The notes below the pieces were generated by a model. That model was not told the origin of the DNA, ran no database searches, and saw only the letters and a program-made list of their open reading frames with translations. Positions 15,455-15,988 of a DNA stretch of 15,988 nt are shown piece after piece. The position numbers and the translations under genes were made by a program. The stretch is from Candidatus Rokuibacteriota bacterium. GTDB lineage: Bacteria > Methylomirabilota > Methylomirabilia > Rokubacteriales > CSP1-6. The stretch is taken from NCBI GenBank assembly GCA_003221435.1, contig QHRS01000086.1, positions 635 to 16,622 of the forward strand. The letters are read 5' to 3'. Within the stretch, counting starts at the first letter, position 1. Each line of letters starts with the position of its first letter.

Positions 15455-15718
15455 CTAGAACTGTCTTCGCCAGGCTTCGGCTGACGTCTCGGCCGCGGGG
15501 CGCTCGATCCATCCGCTCGTGCCCCGGTGGAGCCGCAACCGAAGGGGATCCTTCCAGACCCGGACGACGAGGGCGAACGGAGGCACGACCAGGAAATAGA
15601 AGAGGGAGAGCAGCACGCGGGCCTGGAAATTCCCGATGACGTGCGCGATCACCTTCCATCGCGTCCAGGCCCTGGCGGCCAGTCGCCGGACGGCCGAAGC
15701 CGCCTGGCGGTCGGTCAT
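15455..15718 (-). CDS. Small membrane protein of a carbamoyltransferase cluster
   Basis: An 87-residue protein with one clear hydrophobic segment at about residues 34-54 (ARVLLSLFYFLVVPPFALVV), a basic N-terminus, and a C-terminal tail rich in Arg, Trp and Glu. It ends two bases before the carbamoyltransferase start, and with the DUF5989 gene makes a three-gene unit. Small membrane proteins of unknown role (SxtJ and others) are recurrent neighbours of these carbamoyltransferases; this one is shorter than the usual SxtJ length, so I do not assign it to that family. ATG 15718 has GGTGAG six bases upstream. It could help bring the enzyme or its substrate to the membrane, which is inference from context only. 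Confidence 0.7.
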   Translation of the reverse strand: MTDRQAASAVRRLAARAWTRWKVIAHVIGNFQARVLLSLFYFLVVPPFALVVRVWKDPLRLRLHRGTSGWIERPAAETSAEAWRRQF

Positions 15719-15840
15719 CGAGTGCTCACCAAGGTTACCTTCGGGGTTCCCTGAGACGCTGCGGCACCGGGTAGGTCTTCTGTGTGTGTTGGGGCGAGCT
15801 CACGCGGGCGACGGCGCGCTGCCGACCGATAGTCCATCAT
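15715..15840 (-). CDS. Possible 41-codon ORF coupled to the small membrane protein gene
   Basis: Begins with two ATG codons (15840 and 15837) and encodes 41 residues ending KVTLVSTR. Its TGA stop overlaps the ATG of the downstream gene as ATGA at 15718-15715, a coupling arrangement. The product is Arg/Pro/Ala-rich with no recognised motif or membrane segment and there is no good ribosome site, so it may be a leader peptide or chance. Confidence is low. Confidence 0.22.
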   Translation of the reverse strand: MMDYRSAARRRPRELAPTHTEDLPGAAASQGTPKVTLVSTR

Positions 15841-15852
15841 CCCGGATGATGG
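15834..15852. repeat. 19-bp palindrome upstream of the carbamoyltransferase cluster
   Basis: CCATCATCC (15834-15842) and GGATGATGG (15844-15852) form a perfect inverted repeat around one central C; a further half-site CCATCATC lies at 15875-15882. The spacing and symmetry would suit an operator dimer site. Part of the symmetry could instead come from overlapping ATGATGG starts and two His codons of the mini-ORFs. Confidence 0.45.
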
Positions 15853-15881
15853 TAATACACCGCCGCGTTGTTTCCCATCAT
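15837..15881 (-). CDS. Possible 14-codon leader ORF
   Basis: Reads MMGNNAAVYYHHPG then TGA, and its stop overlaps the ATG of the 41-codon ORF as ATGA at 15840-15837. GGAG directly abuts the first ATG, three bases before the second. The motif AAVYYH resembles the N-terminus of some glycosyltransferases as I remember them, so this could also be a gene remnant. Too short to be sure. Confidence 0.18.
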   Translation of the reverse strand: MMGNNAAVYYHHPG

Positions 15882-15988
15882 CTCCGGGCCCGGCGCCACA
15901 GGGCTCGGGCCCCGCTCAGAGCGCGTGAAAGAATCGTCGCGACCGGTCGCCGGTTGGGGGGGGTCGGGGGGAGCTGCGCTCGCTCCCC

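Larger units (their letters stand above)
15719..15988. other. Region upstream of the carbamoyltransferase cluster, to window edge
   Basis: A stretch of 270 bases with no gene of normal size. It holds two possible mini-ORFs (15837-15881 and 15715-15840), the palindrome at 15834-15852, a short TG-rich run at 15779-15789, and at the extreme right a G-rich tract with a hairpin, GGGGAGC (15968-15974) with GCTCCCC (15982-15988). No tRNA or convincing sigma-70 promoter was seen. Confidence 0.6.

Noticed and set aside
15453..15659. N-terminal extension of the carbamoyltransferase by 69 residues
   Set aside because: The region is coded in another frame by the 87-residue gene, and the family begins at the VNVLGIS strand.
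1..15988. CRISPR arrays, tRNA or rRNA genes, transposases, prophage genes
   Set aside because: Scanned by eye; no regular repeat-spacer pattern, tRNA-like fold or related protein was found.

Overview
The window is a GC-rich, densely coded bacterial segment with many GTG starts and one TTG start. No rRNA, tRNA, CRISPR array, transposase or phage gene was seen. The mix of genes (a Tat-exported ABC-5 binding protein with its permeases, an orphan GspE/PilB ATPase, a NodU-type carbamoyltransferase with a DUF5989 protein) fits a high-GC environmental bacterium such as Rokubacteria/Methylomirabilota or a deltaproteobacterium-like lineage. That placement is a guess from gene content and base composition only.

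Layout. (1) Positions 1-3401, minus strand: a peptide/nickel-type ABC importer operon with a Tat-signal solute-binding protein, a DppB-type permease and a DppC-type permease cut by the left edge. (2) Positions 3653-3862, minus strand: a 69-residue unknown protein with a strong ribosome site, divergent from (3) an FGGY sugar kinase (3906-5366, plus strand), probably a gluconokinase. (4) Positions 5544-11122, plus strand: four overlapping genes, rpiB-pgi fusion, gnd, zwf and pgl. (5) Positions 11292-13253, minus strand: a GspE/PilB ATPase with a TTG start and a well-placed sigma-54 promoter candidate. (6) Positions 13490-15718, minus strand: a tight cluster of a small membrane protein, a NodU-family carbamoyltransferase and a DUF5989 protein, resembling the carbamoyltransferase neighbourhood known from saxitoxin clusters. 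Two overlapping mini-ORFs precede it.

How the genes work together. The centre encodes the complete oxidative pentose phosphate branch: fructose-6-P to glucose-6-P (PGI domain), to 6-phosphogluconolactone (Zwf), to 6-phosphogluconate (Pgl), to ribulose-5-P plus CO2 (Gnd), to ribose-5-P (RpiB domain). The kinase would add a second entry through gluconate. The entry and exit isomerases are fused into one 836-residue protein, where related operons usually carry transaldolase fused to PGI. This is the most unusual feature of the window.

Two related hairpin repeats of about 90-100 bp lie immediately before and after the four-gene operon. The second has perfect 12-bp terminal inverted repeats that begin inside the pgl stop codon.
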